Positions 8,430-16,566 of a stretch of 64,000 bases of DNA are shown in pieces. Under the pieces are notes generated by a model, which had not been told where the DNA came from, did no database searches, and saw nothing but the letters and a program-made list of their open reading frames with translations. Position numbers and translations under genes: made by a program. Every line of letters begins with the position of its first letter. Within the stretch, counting starts at the first letter, position 1. Source of the stretch: Archangium sp. (GTDB lineage: Bacteria; Myxococcota; Myxococcia; Myxococcales; Myxococcaceae); assembly GCA_022843845.1 (NCBI GenBank), contig JALHMW010000021.1:1-64000 (forward strand), in the 5' to 3' direction.

Positions 8430-8460
8430 CGAGAGCGGGCTCCTTGCCCAAGGGCTCTCG
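8430..8460 (-). terminator. Hairpin just after the mlaD-like gene, possible terminator or attenuator
   Basis: A perfect 7-bp inverted repeat CGAGAGC/GCTCTCG (8430-8436 and 8454-8460) encloses a partly self-complementary loop. It starts 2 nt after the mlaD-like stop codon in the direction of transcription. The following sequence is only modestly T-rich (CGTTTCCAGTTTCG), so termination may be incomplete. Confidence 0.35.
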
Positions 8461-8462
8461 AC

Positions 8463-9605
8463 TCACTTCTTCGGTGGCGGCTTGCCGGCCTTGTCGACCT
8501 CTTCCGAGTTCGAGATCGAGTAGCGCACCAGCTCCCGCAAGATGCGGTTGCGCTTCACGTTCCCCAGGATCTCCTTGAGGTCCTCGTACACGGTGGGGTC
8601 GTTGATGATCGCGCCGAGCGAGCCTTCCCCTTTGCTGATCTTGTTGGTCATCGACTTGATGTCGGCCGCGGCCTGCCCGAGGTCGGTCAGCAGCACGCGC
8701 GAGTCGCCGTACACCAACTGGTAGACGACCCCGTCTTTCCGGGTCTTGGCGTCGTTGATCAGCGTCGCGACCTCTTCCGCGGCTTTGCCGAGATCGGCGA
8801 TCGAGGTGGCCACCTGCTTGTCGTAGATGAGCGCGTGCAGCGTGCCGTCGCCCGTCTTCACGTCGGCGAGCAGCCCGTCGACGCGGGTGATGGCCGAGTC
8901 GAGCTTCACCACGCTCTGAGACACCGTCGCCAGCGCCACCTTCACGTCGTTGGTGACGGCCTTGTCGTAGACGAGCATGTGGAGCACGCCCTTCCCCGAC
9001 TCGACCTCCTTCACGATGTTCCGGGCGCTGGCGAGGAGCTCGCTGACGTCTTTGGTCACCGCAGGGTTCGTGTACGACGCCACGCCGGTGCGCAGATCTC
9101 TCGAGATGCCCACCGCGTTGTCGACGATCTCGCCCGCCGCCTTGAGGATGGAGGTGATGTCGCCTGACGAGCCCGTCGTCATCTCGGCGCCGCTGGCCAG
9201 CATCTGCTGATCGGGGTTGCCGATGGAGATGTCGACGGCCTTGTCGCCGAGCACGCCGCGGTTGGTGACGCGCGCGACCGAGTCGCCGCGAATGCGCTCC
9301 TCGTATTTCTTCACCACCTCCATCGTCACGATGATGCGCTTGTCGCCGAGATCGGAGCCGAACTTGATGCTGGTGACGCGGCCGACGTTGACGCCGCCCA
9401 GGCGCACCGGCGAGTCGAACTGCAGGCCGTCGACGTTCTCGAACGCGCCCGTGTAGATGTTCTGCTTGTCGAAGAGGTGCCGCTCCTTGCCGATGACGAA
9501 CACCACCAGCAGGGCGAGGCCGATGCCGAACGCGATGAAGATGCCGGCGCGAATGATGATGCGGCGTTCACGCTCGGCGGGGTTCAAGGGGGCAGGCGTG
9601 CTCAT
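8463..9605 (-). CDS. mlaD: MCE/MlaD-family lipid-binding protein
   Basis: Periplasmic substrate-binding component of an Mla-type phospholipid ABC transporter, 380 aa. A single membrane anchor (about residues 18-40, AGIFIAFGIGLALLVVFVIG) is followed by the MCE domain (about 48-130), with FDSPVRLGGVNVGRV as its signature. The remaining 250 residues are a long helical region, much longer than in E. coli MlaD (about 183 aa) and more like tunnel-forming MCE proteins. It follows mlaF by 6 bp in the operon lipoprotein-mlaE-mlaF-mlaD. In Mla systems a hexamer of this protein passes lipids between membranes. The family is clear; transport direction is not. Confidence 0.85.
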   Translation of the reverse strand: MSTPAPLNPAERERRIIIRAGIFIAFGIGLALLVVFVIGKERHLFDKQNIYTGAFENVDGLQFDSPVRLGGVNVGRVTSIKFGSDLGDKRIIVTMEVVKKYEERIRGDSVARVTNRGVLGDKAVDISIGNPDQQMLASGAEMTTGSSGDITSILKAAGEIVDNAVGISRDLRTGVASYTNPAVTKDVSELLASARNIVKEVESGKGVLHMLVYDKAVTNDVKVALATVSQSVVKLDSAITRVDGLLADVKTGDGTLHALIYDKQVATSIADLGKAAEEVATLINDAKTRKDGVVYQLVYGDSRVLLTDLGQAAADIKSMTNKISKGEGSLGAIINDPTVYEDLKEILGNVKRNRILRELVRYSISNSEEVDKAGKPPPKK

Positions 9606-9611
9606 GTCAGG

Positions 9612-10397
9612 TCAGCTCGCTCTCGCGTCGAGGAACGCGCGCACGTCGGGTTGGGTGGAGCGCTTCATCTCGGCGACCGTGCCTTCGGCGACGATCTTCC
9701 GGTGCGCCAGCATGGCCATGCGATCGGAGATGCGGAACGCGCTGTCCATGTCGTGGGTGACGACGATCTGCGTGCAGCCGAGCTTGTCCTTCATCGAGAG
9801 GATGAGCTCGTCGATGACGCGGGTCGAGATGGGGTCGAGGCCGGTCGAGGGCTCGTCGTAGAGGATGATCTCGGGTTCGATCGCGATGGCGCGCGCGAGG
9901 CCGACACGTTTTCGCATGCCGCCCGAGAGATCCGACGGGCGCATGTGTTCGATGCCCGGCAGGTTCACCATCGTGAGGTTCTTCGCGACGCGGGCGGTGA
10001 GCTCGTCGTCGGTGAGCTTCAGGTGCTCCCGCAGCGGGTACGCGATGTTCTCGCCCACGGTCAGCGAGTCGAACAGCGCCGCGCCCTGAAACACCATCGA
10101 CACGCGCTTGCGCACCTCACGCAGCTCTTTGTCGTTCTTCTGCGCGACGTTCTCGTCGTGCAAGAGCACCTGGCCCGAGTCCGGGTACAGCAACCCGATG
10201 AGGCACTTGAGCAGCACGCTCTTGCCCGTGCCCGAGCCGCCGATGATGGTGAGCGTCTCGCCCTTCTTCACCGTCAGGTCGAGCCCCTCGAAGATCTTCT
10301 TGGGCCCGAACGCCTTCCACACGTCGACGAAGCGGATCACCACGTCGTCGCTCTGGGGGCGCTGAGTCACCTGCGTGCTGGCTGACGCGTCGCTCAT
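9612..10397 (-). CDS. mlaF: Mla-type ABC transporter ATP-binding protein
   Basis: Cytoplasmic ATPase that drives the MCE lipid transporter, 261 aa. Walker A is GGSGTGKS, the ABC signature is LSGGMRKRVGLARA with the Met-Arg variant typical of MlaF, and Walker B plus the catalytic Glu are IILYDEPSTGLDP. The switch His is in VVTHDMDS. The start ATG at 10397 overlaps the mlaE stop as ATGA, so the two are translationally coupled. The first 20 residues are polar and precede the first beta strand. Neighbours mlaE and mlaD complete the transporter core. Confidence 0.93.
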   Translation of the reverse strand: MSDASASTQVTQRPQSDDVVIRFVDVWKAFGPKKIFEGLDLTVKKGETLTIIGGSGTGKSVLLKCLIGLLYPDSGQVLLHDENVAQKNDKELREVRKRVSMVFQGAALFDSLTVGENIAYPLREHLKLTDDELTARVAKNLTMVNLPGIEHMRPSDLSGGMRKRVGLARAIAIEPEIILYDEPSTGLDPISTRVIDELILSMKDKLGCTQIVVTHDMDSAFRISDRMAMLAHRKIVAEGTVAEMKRSTQPDVRAFLDARAS

Positions 10398-11251
10398 CAG
10401 AAGGCCATGAACAGCTTGGTCATGAAGAAGTCCGACAGGCAGACCGCGACCGAGGCGATCGCCACCGTCTCGGTGGTCGCCTGCCCGACGCCTTCGGTGC
10501 CACCGGTGACCGAGAAGCCCTTGAAGCAGCCGACGATCGCGATGATCAACCCGAAGACGAAGCTCTTGAAGATGCCGCCCCAGAAGTCCATCAGCGAGAC
10601 GGTGTCGATCGCCGAGCGGAAGTACTGATCGAAGGGAATGTCGTACTGCTGGTTCACGACGACCGAGCCGGCGATGAGGCCCACGACGTCGGCGAGGGCC
10701 GTGAGCGCGGGCAACACGATGCCGCAGGCAATCAGCCGCGGCGTGACGAGCTTCTTGATCGGGTCAGCGCCCAGCGCAGAGATGGCGTCGATCTGCTCCG
10801 TCACCTTCATCGAGCCCAGCTCGGCAGTGATGCCCGAGCCGATGCGCGCGCCGACGGTCAGCGCCGTGAGCACCGGCCCCAGCTCGCGGAACAGCGTGAG
10901 GATGACGACCTTGCCGACCGTGTGCTGCACGCCGAACTTCGCGAGGAAGTACGCAAACTGGAGCGAGAGCACGAGGCCCGCGAAGAGCGCGACCAGCGTC
11001 GCGATCGACAACGAGCGCACGCCCAGCATCACCACCTGGTAGCCGATCGAGCCCAGCGCGAGCGGCGGCGTCACGGCACGCACGCAGGCGCGCACGAACA
11101 TGAAGAGCATGCCGCCGAGCTGCATCCACGCGCGGTTGATGCGCGCGGTGAAGGGAATGATCGACTCGAGCTCCTGCTGCACCATCTCGGCGAGCTCGGT
11201 CTCGCCGCTCGCGGGCCGGCGTGGCGCCGGTGGGAGCGTCGGCTCGCTCAC
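10397..11251 (-). CDS. mlaE: Mla-type ABC transporter permease
   Basis: Inner-membrane permease of the MCE lipid transporter, 284 aa, of the MlaE/TtgB family. Five or six hydrophobic segments are visible. The conserved block around TLFRELGPVLTALTVGARIGS and the EQIDAISALGADPIKKLV motif are diagnostic. The ORF can be extended upstream, but the GTG at 11251 overlaps the stop of the preceding lipoprotein gene as GTGA and gives a normal family length. The first 40 residues include an amphipathic stretch. Confidence 0.92.
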   Translation of the reverse strand: MSEPTLPPAPRRPASGETELAEMVQQELESIIPFTARINRAWMQLGGMLFMFVRACVRAVTPPLALGSIGYQVVMLGVRSLSIATLVALFAGLVLSLQFAYFLAKFGVQHTVGKVVILTLFRELGPVLTALTVGARIGSGITAELGSMKVTEQIDAISALGADPIKKLVTPRLIACGIVLPALTALADVVGLIAGSVVVNQQYDIPFDQYFRSAIDTVSLMDFWGGIFKSFVFGLIIAIVGCFKGFSVTGGTEGVGQATTETVAIASVAVCLSDFFMTKLFMAF

Positions 11252-11745
11252 GGCGAGGCCTCTTGCGTGAAGCCCGCCACCAGCGCGTCGAAGGTGGCCT
11301 GTTGGGTGGCGCGCGTGCCTCGCGGCGCGACGTAGGTGAAGTCGTGCACGCAGCCGTTCTTCTTCAGCACCACCACCTCGACCTCGGCAGGCATGCCGTC
11401 GATCGAGACGTCGTAGAACGAGCGCAGCGCGGCGCGGCCGTCGAGCGTTTCGGGCTTGCGGCTCGTCAAGGTGCGCTCGTCGAAACCGATGAGCAGGTGG
11501 CCCGTCAGCACCTCGAGCGACGGGTCTCCGTGGTCTTTGCAGGTCGCGTTGATGGCGATGAGGTGCCCGGAGCCCTTCGCCGTCCACGCCAGATCGTTCT
11601 CGGCGAACTCGATGCGCCGCCACGCCGCCTCGGCAGGCGCCACCACGCGGTAGCGGACCCCGTCTTTGGCGAACTGGCCTTCACGCAGGCCGGCCGCACA
11701 CGCTGCGAGGAGCATCAGACCCACACATGCCGACAGCCGACGCAT
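11248..11745 (-). CDS. Lipoprotein at the head of the Mla operon
   Basis: Predicted lipoprotein of 165 aa. The signal peptide [19 protein letters not shown] ends in the lipobox LAAC. The mature part is not a recognised family; it has an ordered pattern of strands and phrases such as [19 protein letters not shown] and a late [10 protein letters not shown]. Its stop overlaps the mlaE start, so it is probably part of the lipid transport system, perhaps as an outer-membrane partner in the place of MlaA or MlaC, neither of which is seen here. That role is inferred from position only. Divergent from lexA with 106 bp between the starts. Confidence 0.75.
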   Translation of the reverse strand: MRRLSACVGLMLLAACAAGLREGQFAKDGVRYRVVAPAEAAWRRIEFAENDLAWTAKGSGHLIAINATCKDHGDPSLEVLTGHLLIGFDERTLTSRKPETLDGRAALRSFYDVSIDGMPAEVEVVVLKKNGCVHDFTYVAPRGTRATQQATFDALVAGFTQEASP

Positions 11746-11794
11746 CGGCGCGCAGCTAACCCCGAGATCTCGGGTCGAGCACGAAAAGTTGACT

Positions 11795-11811
11795 CTACAC
11801 GGACGTTCAGG
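11795..11811 (+). promoter_or_regulatory. LexA operator (SOS box) of Myxococcus type
   Basis: CTACACGGACGTTCAGG fits the motif CTRHAMRYBYGTTCAGS reported for Myxococcus xanthus LexA at 15 of 17 positions. It also forms an inverted repeat with a second half site: ACGTTCAG (11803-11810) and CTGAACGT (11819-11826), 8 bp apart. A TTGACT at 11789-11794 could be the -35 element of lexA, which would place the box between promoter elements. This is expected for autorepression of lexA. The operator also lies upstream of the divergent Mla operon. Confidence 0.75.
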
Positions 11812-11851
11812 GACCATACTGAACGTTCGTTTCCGACTGAAAGGGTGTCCC

Positions 11852-12511
11852 GTGGAAGAGCTCACCGACCGGCAGAAAGAGATCCTCTCCTTCATCACCC
11901 GCACGTCCGAGGAGCGCGGCTTCCCTCCCACTATTCGCGAGATCGGCGAAGAGATGGGCATCGCGTCGACCAACGGGGTGAACGACCACCTCAAAGCGTT
12001 GGAGCGCAAGGGGTACCTCACGCGTGGAGAACAGCAGAGCCGCTCGCTCGTTCCCACCAAGCGGGCGCGCCTGGTGCTCGGCCTGGCCCAGAACAAGCGT
12101 GACTCGACGATGATCGACGTGCCCCTGCTCGGCCGCGTCGCTGCCGGCGCCCCGCTGCTGGCGACCGAGAACATCGAAGACTCGGTGCGCATCGACTCGT
12201 TCCTGCTCGGCGGGGCGGGCGGCAAAGAGGTGTTCGCCCTGCGCGTGAAGGGCGAGTCGATGATCGACGACGGCATCTACGACGGCGACTTCCTCTTCGT
12301 GCGCAAGGCGCCGAGTGCGTCAGCCGGAGACATCGTGGTGGCGCTGATCGAAGACGAGGCCACGGTCAAGCGGTACTTCCCCGAAGGCGATCGCGTTCGG
12401 TTCCAGCCTGCGAACAAGACGATGGAGCCGATCTACGTGCTCAAGTCGCAGTTCAAGCAGACGATGATTCTGGGCAAGGTCGTCGGCGTCTACCGCAAGG
12501 TCGTCGGCTGA
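11852..12511 (+). CDS. lexA: LexA repressor/autopeptidase
   Basis: SOS-response transcriptional repressor, 219 aa. The winged-helix DNA-binding domain (about 1-65) includes [13 protein letters not shown] and [14 protein letters not shown]. The S24 peptidase domain follows, with the cleavage site at Ala-Gly in [10 protein letters not shown], the catalytic Ser in [11 protein letters not shown] and the catalytic Lys in EATVKRYF. The GTG at 11852 is preferred over an upstream extension because it begins the family fold exactly and is preceded by AAAGGG. Its own operator lies upstream at 11795-11811. The stop codon abuts the stop of the next gene, which converges on it. Confidence 0.95.
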   Translation: MEELTDRQKEILSFITRTSEERGFPPTIREIGEEMGIASTNGVNDHLKALERKGYLTRGEQQSRSLVPTKRARLVLGLAQNKRDSTMIDVPLLGRVAAGAPLLATENIEDSVRIDSFLLGGAGGKEVFALRVKGESMIDDGIYDGDFLFVRKAPSASAGDIVVALIEDEATVKRYFPEGDRVRFQPANKTMEPIYVLKSQFKQTMILGKVVGVYRKVVG

Positions 12512-13339
12512 TCACCGCGTCTGCAGGGTGCCGTACTTCTTCCACACCGCGCAGGACTGCTTGACGCCCCGCTCGGAGCACAGCCGCTCGAGGCGAGAGA
12601 GGCCTTCCTCCTGCTTCCCCCGGTGGAACTCCATGAGTCCGAGGTTGTGGCAGGCCTCGAAGTCGTCGCCCGCGCACGCGCGGCCGTAGAGCGCCTCGGC
12701 ACGCTCGAGGCGGCCTGCGTTGTGGTCGGTCACCGCGCATCGAAAGCATGCCCGGAGTTCGCCGACGGCGCACCGCGCGCGGTCGTCAGGTCGAAAGCCT
12801 GAGTCATCCAGACCGGGGTTCGGCAATCGCGCCAGGAACCGCTCCAACCGCGAGCGTCTGAACGAGCTGGACCGGTTCGAGTCCTTGTTGGTGACCACCC
12901 AAACCCCTTCGCGCTTCGTGAGCGTGAGGGTGCCGAAATGCGCACCCTCTGGGTAGGCGTACTTCACGGTCGCCCACCCCTCCTCGACCTGGACTTCGAC
13001 GATCTCGAAGAACTCTCGGATCATGTCCTTCAGACAATCCTCTTCGGACAGGACGACGACGCGCTTGCTGGGGTGTCGCAGCGGGCCGACGGGGACCGGC
13101 GGTGCCAGCAGGACGAAGACTGCCTCGTCAGTGTCGAGGTCTCGTGCTCCAAAGGCCCTGAAGTCAGGCTGGGCGATCACCACCTCGATGATCGTTTGCA
13201 GCTCCGAAGGCGGGGCGCTCGGTGTGGGCACCGTCGTCGGCGGCAGCACCTGAACGACCGGCGGCGAACGCACGCACGAGCTGCAAACCACGAACGCCAG
13301 GCCTGCCCACGACGACCAGCGCTGACGCGGCCGACTCAC
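12512..13339 (-). CDS. Putative lipoprotein with C-terminal Sel1/TPR-like region
   Basis: Unrecognised protein of 275 aa. From the GTG at 13339 it has a signal-like segment (SWAGLAFVVCSSC) ending at a plausible lipidated Cys, then a Pro/Thr-rich spacer. A middle domain (about 55-175) contains VEEGWATVKYAYPEG and GTLTLTKREGVWVV, which look like a beta-sheet substrate or assay-like fold. The C-terminal 80 residues carry paired Cys and helical repeats (AEALYGRACAGDDFEACHNL), similar to Sel1 or TPR units. The start overlaps the stop of the preceding TPR lipoprotein gene as GTGA, suggesting coupling. Confidence 0.65.
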   Translation of the reverse strand: MSRPRQRWSSWAGLAFVVCSSCVRSPPVVQVLPPTTVPTPSAPPSELQTIIEVVIAQPDFRAFGARDLDTDEAVFVLLAPPVPVGPLRHPSKRVVVLSEEDCLKDMIREFFEIVEVQVEEGWATVKYAYPEGAHFGTLTLTKREGVWVVTNKDSNRSSSFRRSRLERFLARLPNPGLDDSGFRPDDRARCAVGELRACFRCAVTDHNAGRLERAEALYGRACAGDDFEACHNLGLMEFHRGKQEEGLSRLERLCSERGVKQSCAVWKKYGTLQTR

Positions 13340-14445
13340 GGGCACTTCGTGGGCGCGATGCGGGCGCACGCCGTCTTCACGAGCTCCTGCTTCCCGAGAT
13401 CTGCGGCGGTGCGCGCGAGGGTCAGCTGCAGGAGCTCGTTCTTCGCCTGCTCCTCTTCCGCAGAGACCGCCTCGAGCAGCTTGAGCCCGTCGCCCTTCCG
13501 GCCGAGGGTCGAGAGGAAGTGAGCGAGCTCCATCGACTCGCGCACCTCTTCACCGGTCGCCGTCGCGAGCGCCTTCTCGAGCTGCTTCTCGGCGCAGGGC
13601 GTGTCTTTGCGGGCCAGGCACAGGCGGCCCAGCCCCACGTGGTAGATCGCCTGATCCTTCGCGGCGATGGCCTTGTTCCACGCGGCCTCGGCTTTCTCGA
13701 GCCGGCCCTGCCGAAGCTCGAGCTCGGCGACCAGCTCCCAGGCTGACGCGTCTTTCTCGGCTGCGGCGGTGTACGCGGCGACCGCGTCGTCCCACCGGTT
13801 CGCCTCGACGAGTCGATCGCCCAGCTCCTGGTTCAGGTCGACCGAGGTGACGCCCTTCGCCTTCGCCTGCTCGAGCACCTCGAGGGCGCGGGCTGACTGC
13901 TTTGCCTTCACCAGCTCCTGCGCGGCCTTCACCACCAGCTCGGCCTGCGCCTTTCCCGGCGCGGCGTCGCTCGCCAGCAGGTATCGCCGCACGGCCTCGT
14001 CGAGCTCACCACGCTCCAGTGCGGCGTCACCGAGCGACTCGTGCGCGTTGAAGTCCTTCGGGTTGAGCTCGATGGCTTTGGCGAGCGCGTCGGCCGACTT
14101 CTCCTTCTGCTCCTTGATCGCGTACAGCAGGCCAAGCCGGCTCCACGTGGTGCTGCGCTTCGGGTCGGTCGTCAGCGACTTCTCGAACTGAACGATCGCC
14201 TCGTCGATGCGCTGCTCGGCCATGAGGAGCTCGCCTTCCGCTCCGGGCAGGCGTTTGTCGTCGGGCGCGAGGCGGCGCACCTCGTCGAAGTGGGTGTGCG
14301 CCTCTTTGAAGTCACCCTTGAGGTAGGCCGACGTGGCGGCGACGTAGTGCCCGTCGGCCTCGACCTTCGGGTCGACCGGCGGCGGGTCTTTCTTGCAGGC
14401 ACCGCAGCCGACGAGAACCGCCATGCCGACGAGGACCGCCCGCAT
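13336..14445 (-). CDS. TPR-repeat lipoprotein
   Basis: Lipoprotein of 369 aa built almost entirely of tetratricopeptide repeats. The signal MRAVLVGMAVLVGC ends in a good lipobox (LVGC). Repeats run from about residue 25 to 340, with typical phrases such as WSRLGLLYAIKEQKEKSADA and ALAKAIELNPKDFNAHESLG. TPR proteins of this sort scaffold protein complexes in the periplasm or at the outer membrane. A GTG at 14544 overlaps the stop of the upstream TPR gene, but it would bury the signal peptide 33 residues inside, so the ATG at 14445 is preferred. Confidence 0.78.
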   Translation of the reverse strand: MRAVLVGMAVLVGCGACKKDPPPVDPKVEADGHYVAATSAYLKGDFKEAHTHFDEVRRLAPDDKRLPGAEGELLMAEQRIDEAIVQFEKSLTTDPKRSTTWSRLGLLYAIKEQKEKSADALAKAIELNPKDFNAHESLGDAALERGELDEAVRRYLLASDAAPGKAQAELVVKAAQELVKAKQSARALEVLEQAKAKGVTSVDLNQELGDRLVEANRWDDAVAAYTAAAEKDASAWELVAELELRQGRLEKAEAAWNKAIAAKDQAIYHVGLGRLCLARKDTPCAEKQLEKALATATGEEVRESMELAHFLSTLGRKGDGLKLLEAVSAEEEQAKNELLQLTLARTAADLGKQELVKTACARIAPTKCP

Positions 14446-14540
14446 GCGTGACGGCGGCCACCCGACGTTCGAAGCCTCGACAACCGTTTCGCGAGACGAC
14501 GCGGCAGGAGTCCACCGCCCGGAGTCGTGACCCGAAGAGC

Positions 14541-15137
14541 TCACGTGCGTCCGAGGCGCTCGAGGAGACGCTGCTTGCTCGCCTGCGCCTGCGCATGCGT
14601 GGGCACCGCCGTCAGCAGCGCGTCGAGCGCCTTGAGGGCCTCGTCGTGGCGTTCGAGCGCATTCAACGCAGCGGCGCGGTTGTAGCGAGCGGTGACGTGC
14701 GACGGATCGATCGCCAGCGCGTCGTCGAACACCTTGAGGGCCTCTTCGTTCCGGCCTGCCACCAGCAGCGCGAGCCCGTAGTTCGAGTGCACCTCAGGCA
14801 ACGTCGGGCCCCAGCGCATCGCGGCCTTCATCACCTCGAGCGCCTTCGCGGCCGCCGCTGCATCGCCTCCACGCGCCTTCTCGAGCAGCGCCGCGCCCAG
14901 GTTCGAGCGGTATTCGGACACCTCAGGCTCGAGCTCGACCGCCTTCTCGAAGTGCCCGACCGCGGCCGAGAGATCGCCCTGCTTGAACGCGAGCGCGCCT
15001 CGCGCGTACTGCCACAACCCACGATCGTGCATCGGCGCAGGAGCCGCCTGCAGCGCACCGATCGCTCCCGCGAGATCGCCCTTGTTCTCCAGCGCCCTCA
15101 CCTGCTCCAGCACCGAGTCCAGCGCGGCCGTCGTCAT
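14541..15137 (-). CDS. TPR-repeat protein, probably cytoplasmic
   Basis: Protein of 198 aa with four or five tetratricopeptide repeats (e.g. AVGHFEKAVELEPEVSEYRS and EALKVFDDALAIDPSHVTAR). No signal peptide or membrane segment is seen. The ATG at 15137 overlaps the stop of the phospholipase D-like gene as ATGA, indicating co-translation. Its partner is unknown; it may serve the adjacent envelope proteins. Confidence 0.75.
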   Translation of the reverse strand: MTTAALDSVLEQVRALENKGDLAGAIGALQAAPAPMHDRGLWQYARGALAFKQGDLSAAVGHFEKAVELEPEVSEYRSNLGAALLEKARGGDAAAAAKALEVMKAAMRWGPTLPEVHSNYGLALLVAGRNEEALKVFDDALAIDPSHVTARYNRAAALNALERHDEALKALDALLTAVPTHAQAQASKQRLLERLGRT

Positions 15138-16519
15138 CAGAAGGTCCAGGCGGCCGTCGAGAGCGCCCACTGCTTGAGGTTGGTGAACCAGCTCTCCTTC
15201 TTCAGCTCATCCATGGTGACCAGTTTGGTCTCGGACAAGCCACCAGCGAAGCGCTGCTCGAGCGACTTCGCCGTGTTCGGGTCGGTCACCGCCATCGCGA
15301 TCTCGGCGTCGGTGTTCTTGGAGCGGCCGTTCAGGTTCACCGAGCCGATGATGCTGAACTCGCCGTCGAAGGTGGCCGTCTTCGAGTGGAGCGTGCCGCC
15401 ATGCTTCTCGTAGATCTTCACGCCGGCCTTCATCATGTCGTCGTAGAAGTGCCGGGCCGCGTCCGACACGAAGCCCATGTCGTTGGCCTCGCGGCTGTTC
15501 GTCATCACCTTGACGTCGACGCCCCGCCTGGCCGCGGCGATCAGCGCCTTGCGGATCTCGGGCGGCGGCAGGAAGTACGCGTTCTCGATGGTGATGCTCT
15601 TCTGCGCCGTCTCGATCGACCGGATGTGGAGCTTCGTCGCGGCCTCTTCGATGCCCTTCACTTCCGGGTTGTGCTGCACCACCCGAACCGACGGGCCGCC
15701 GTCTTTGGCGACGAGCGGCGGGTAGAGCCTGGCCTTCGCGGCGTCGGAGATCGGCGTGCCGACCTCGTTCCAGTTGCGAAGGAAGGCGTTCATCGAGTCG
15801 CGCACCGCCGGCCCCTCGAGCTTGACGTCGGTGTCACGCCACGCCTCGGTGCCCTTGCCGTCTTTGCCACCACCGCGCGAGAGCACCAGCTTGCCCGAGC
15901 CGCCCAGCGCGTACTCGTCGCCGATGTTCATGCCGCCCAGCACCGCCTGCTGCCCGTCGACGATCAGGTTCTTCTCGTGCCAGCGATCGTTGAGGTCCCA
16001 CACCTTCCACTTCTCGCCGTACGCGCGCACGTCGACGCCCGCGTCCTTCATCATCTGGAACATCTTCGGGTCGGCGCGGCCCGAGCCAACGGCGTCGTAG
16101 ATGACTCGCACTTCCACGCCTTCTTTGGCCTTGGCGGCCAGCTGCTTGGCCAGCTTCCAGCCAGTCTCGTCGGAGCTGAAGATGAACGTCTGGAAGCACA
16201 CCGAGTGCTTGGCGCCGCCGATCATCTTCTCGCGCTCGGCGAAGGACTGGGTGCCGTCGTAGAGCATCGACACCGAGTTGCCGGCGACGTTGCGCGACTT
16301 CGTCTCTCCATCGAGGCGGGCCTCGAAGGCGGCAGAACGGAACCCCGACGGCGGCGGCGCGGTCGGCAGGGGCGTGGCCACCTTCTTCACCTGCGCGCCC
16401 TGGGCGGCCCAGCCCTTCTGGGCCTGCGCGACGGCTGGCGTCGAGACCTGCGCGGGCGTCGGCGCGGCTTTGGTGGTGGGCGTCGTCGTCGGAGGAACGG
16501 TGGGGCGCTGAACCTTCAT
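15137..16519 (-). CDS. Phospholipase D/cardiolipin synthase-like protein
   Basis: Member of the PLD superfamily, 460 aa, with two HKD catalytic motifs: WHEKNLIVDG (about residue 190) and LHSKTATFDG (about 385), each followed by the usual GGMN or GSVN segment. Such enzymes join or cleave phospholipids through a phospho-His intermediate; cardiolipin synthases are the closest bacterial examples. Unlike typical cardiolipin synthases it has no N-terminal transmembrane pair. Instead the first 60 residues are a low-complexity Pro/Thr/Ala region, so it is soluble or peripheral. It heads a coupled set with three TPR or envelope proteins. Substrate is not known; transphosphatidylase or nuclease activity cannot be excluded. 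Confidence 0.82.
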   Translation of the reverse strand: MKVQRPTVPPTTTPTTKAAPTPAQVSTPAVAQAQKGWAAQGAQVKKVATPLPTAPPPSGFRSAAFEARLDGETKSRNVAGNSVSMLYDGTQSFAEREKMIGGAKHSVCFQTFIFSSDETGWKLAKQLAAKAKEGVEVRVIYDAVGSGRADPKMFQMMKDAGVDVRAYGEKWKVWDLNDRWHEKNLIVDGQQAVLGGMNIGDEYALGGSGKLVLSRGGGKDGKGTEAWRDTDVKLEGPAVRDSMNAFLRNWNEVGTPISDAAKARLYPPLVAKDGGPSVRVVQHNPEVKGIEEAATKLHIRSIETAQKSITIENAYFLPPPEIRKALIAAARRGVDVKVMTNSREANDMGFVSDAARHFYDDMMKAGVKIYEKHGGTLHSKTATFDGEFSIIGSVNLNGRSKNTDAEIAMAVTDPNTAKSLEQRFAGGLSETKLVTMDELKKESWFTNLKQWALSTAAWTF

Positions 16520-16566
16520 GCCGGGAGTCTTACCTCTCCAGCCGGGCCCTCGTCACGCGTCCAGGC

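Noticed and set aside
11666..11851. A 62-codon upstream extension of LexA
   Set aside because: It would cover the SOS operator and add residues outside the LexA fold; the GTG at 11852 has an AAAGGG ribosome site and family-standard start.
14446..14544. GTG start at 14544 for the TPR lipoprotein, which overlaps the preceding stop
   Set aside because: It would place the signal peptide and lipobox 33 residues inside the protein; the ATG at 14445 starts directly at the signal.
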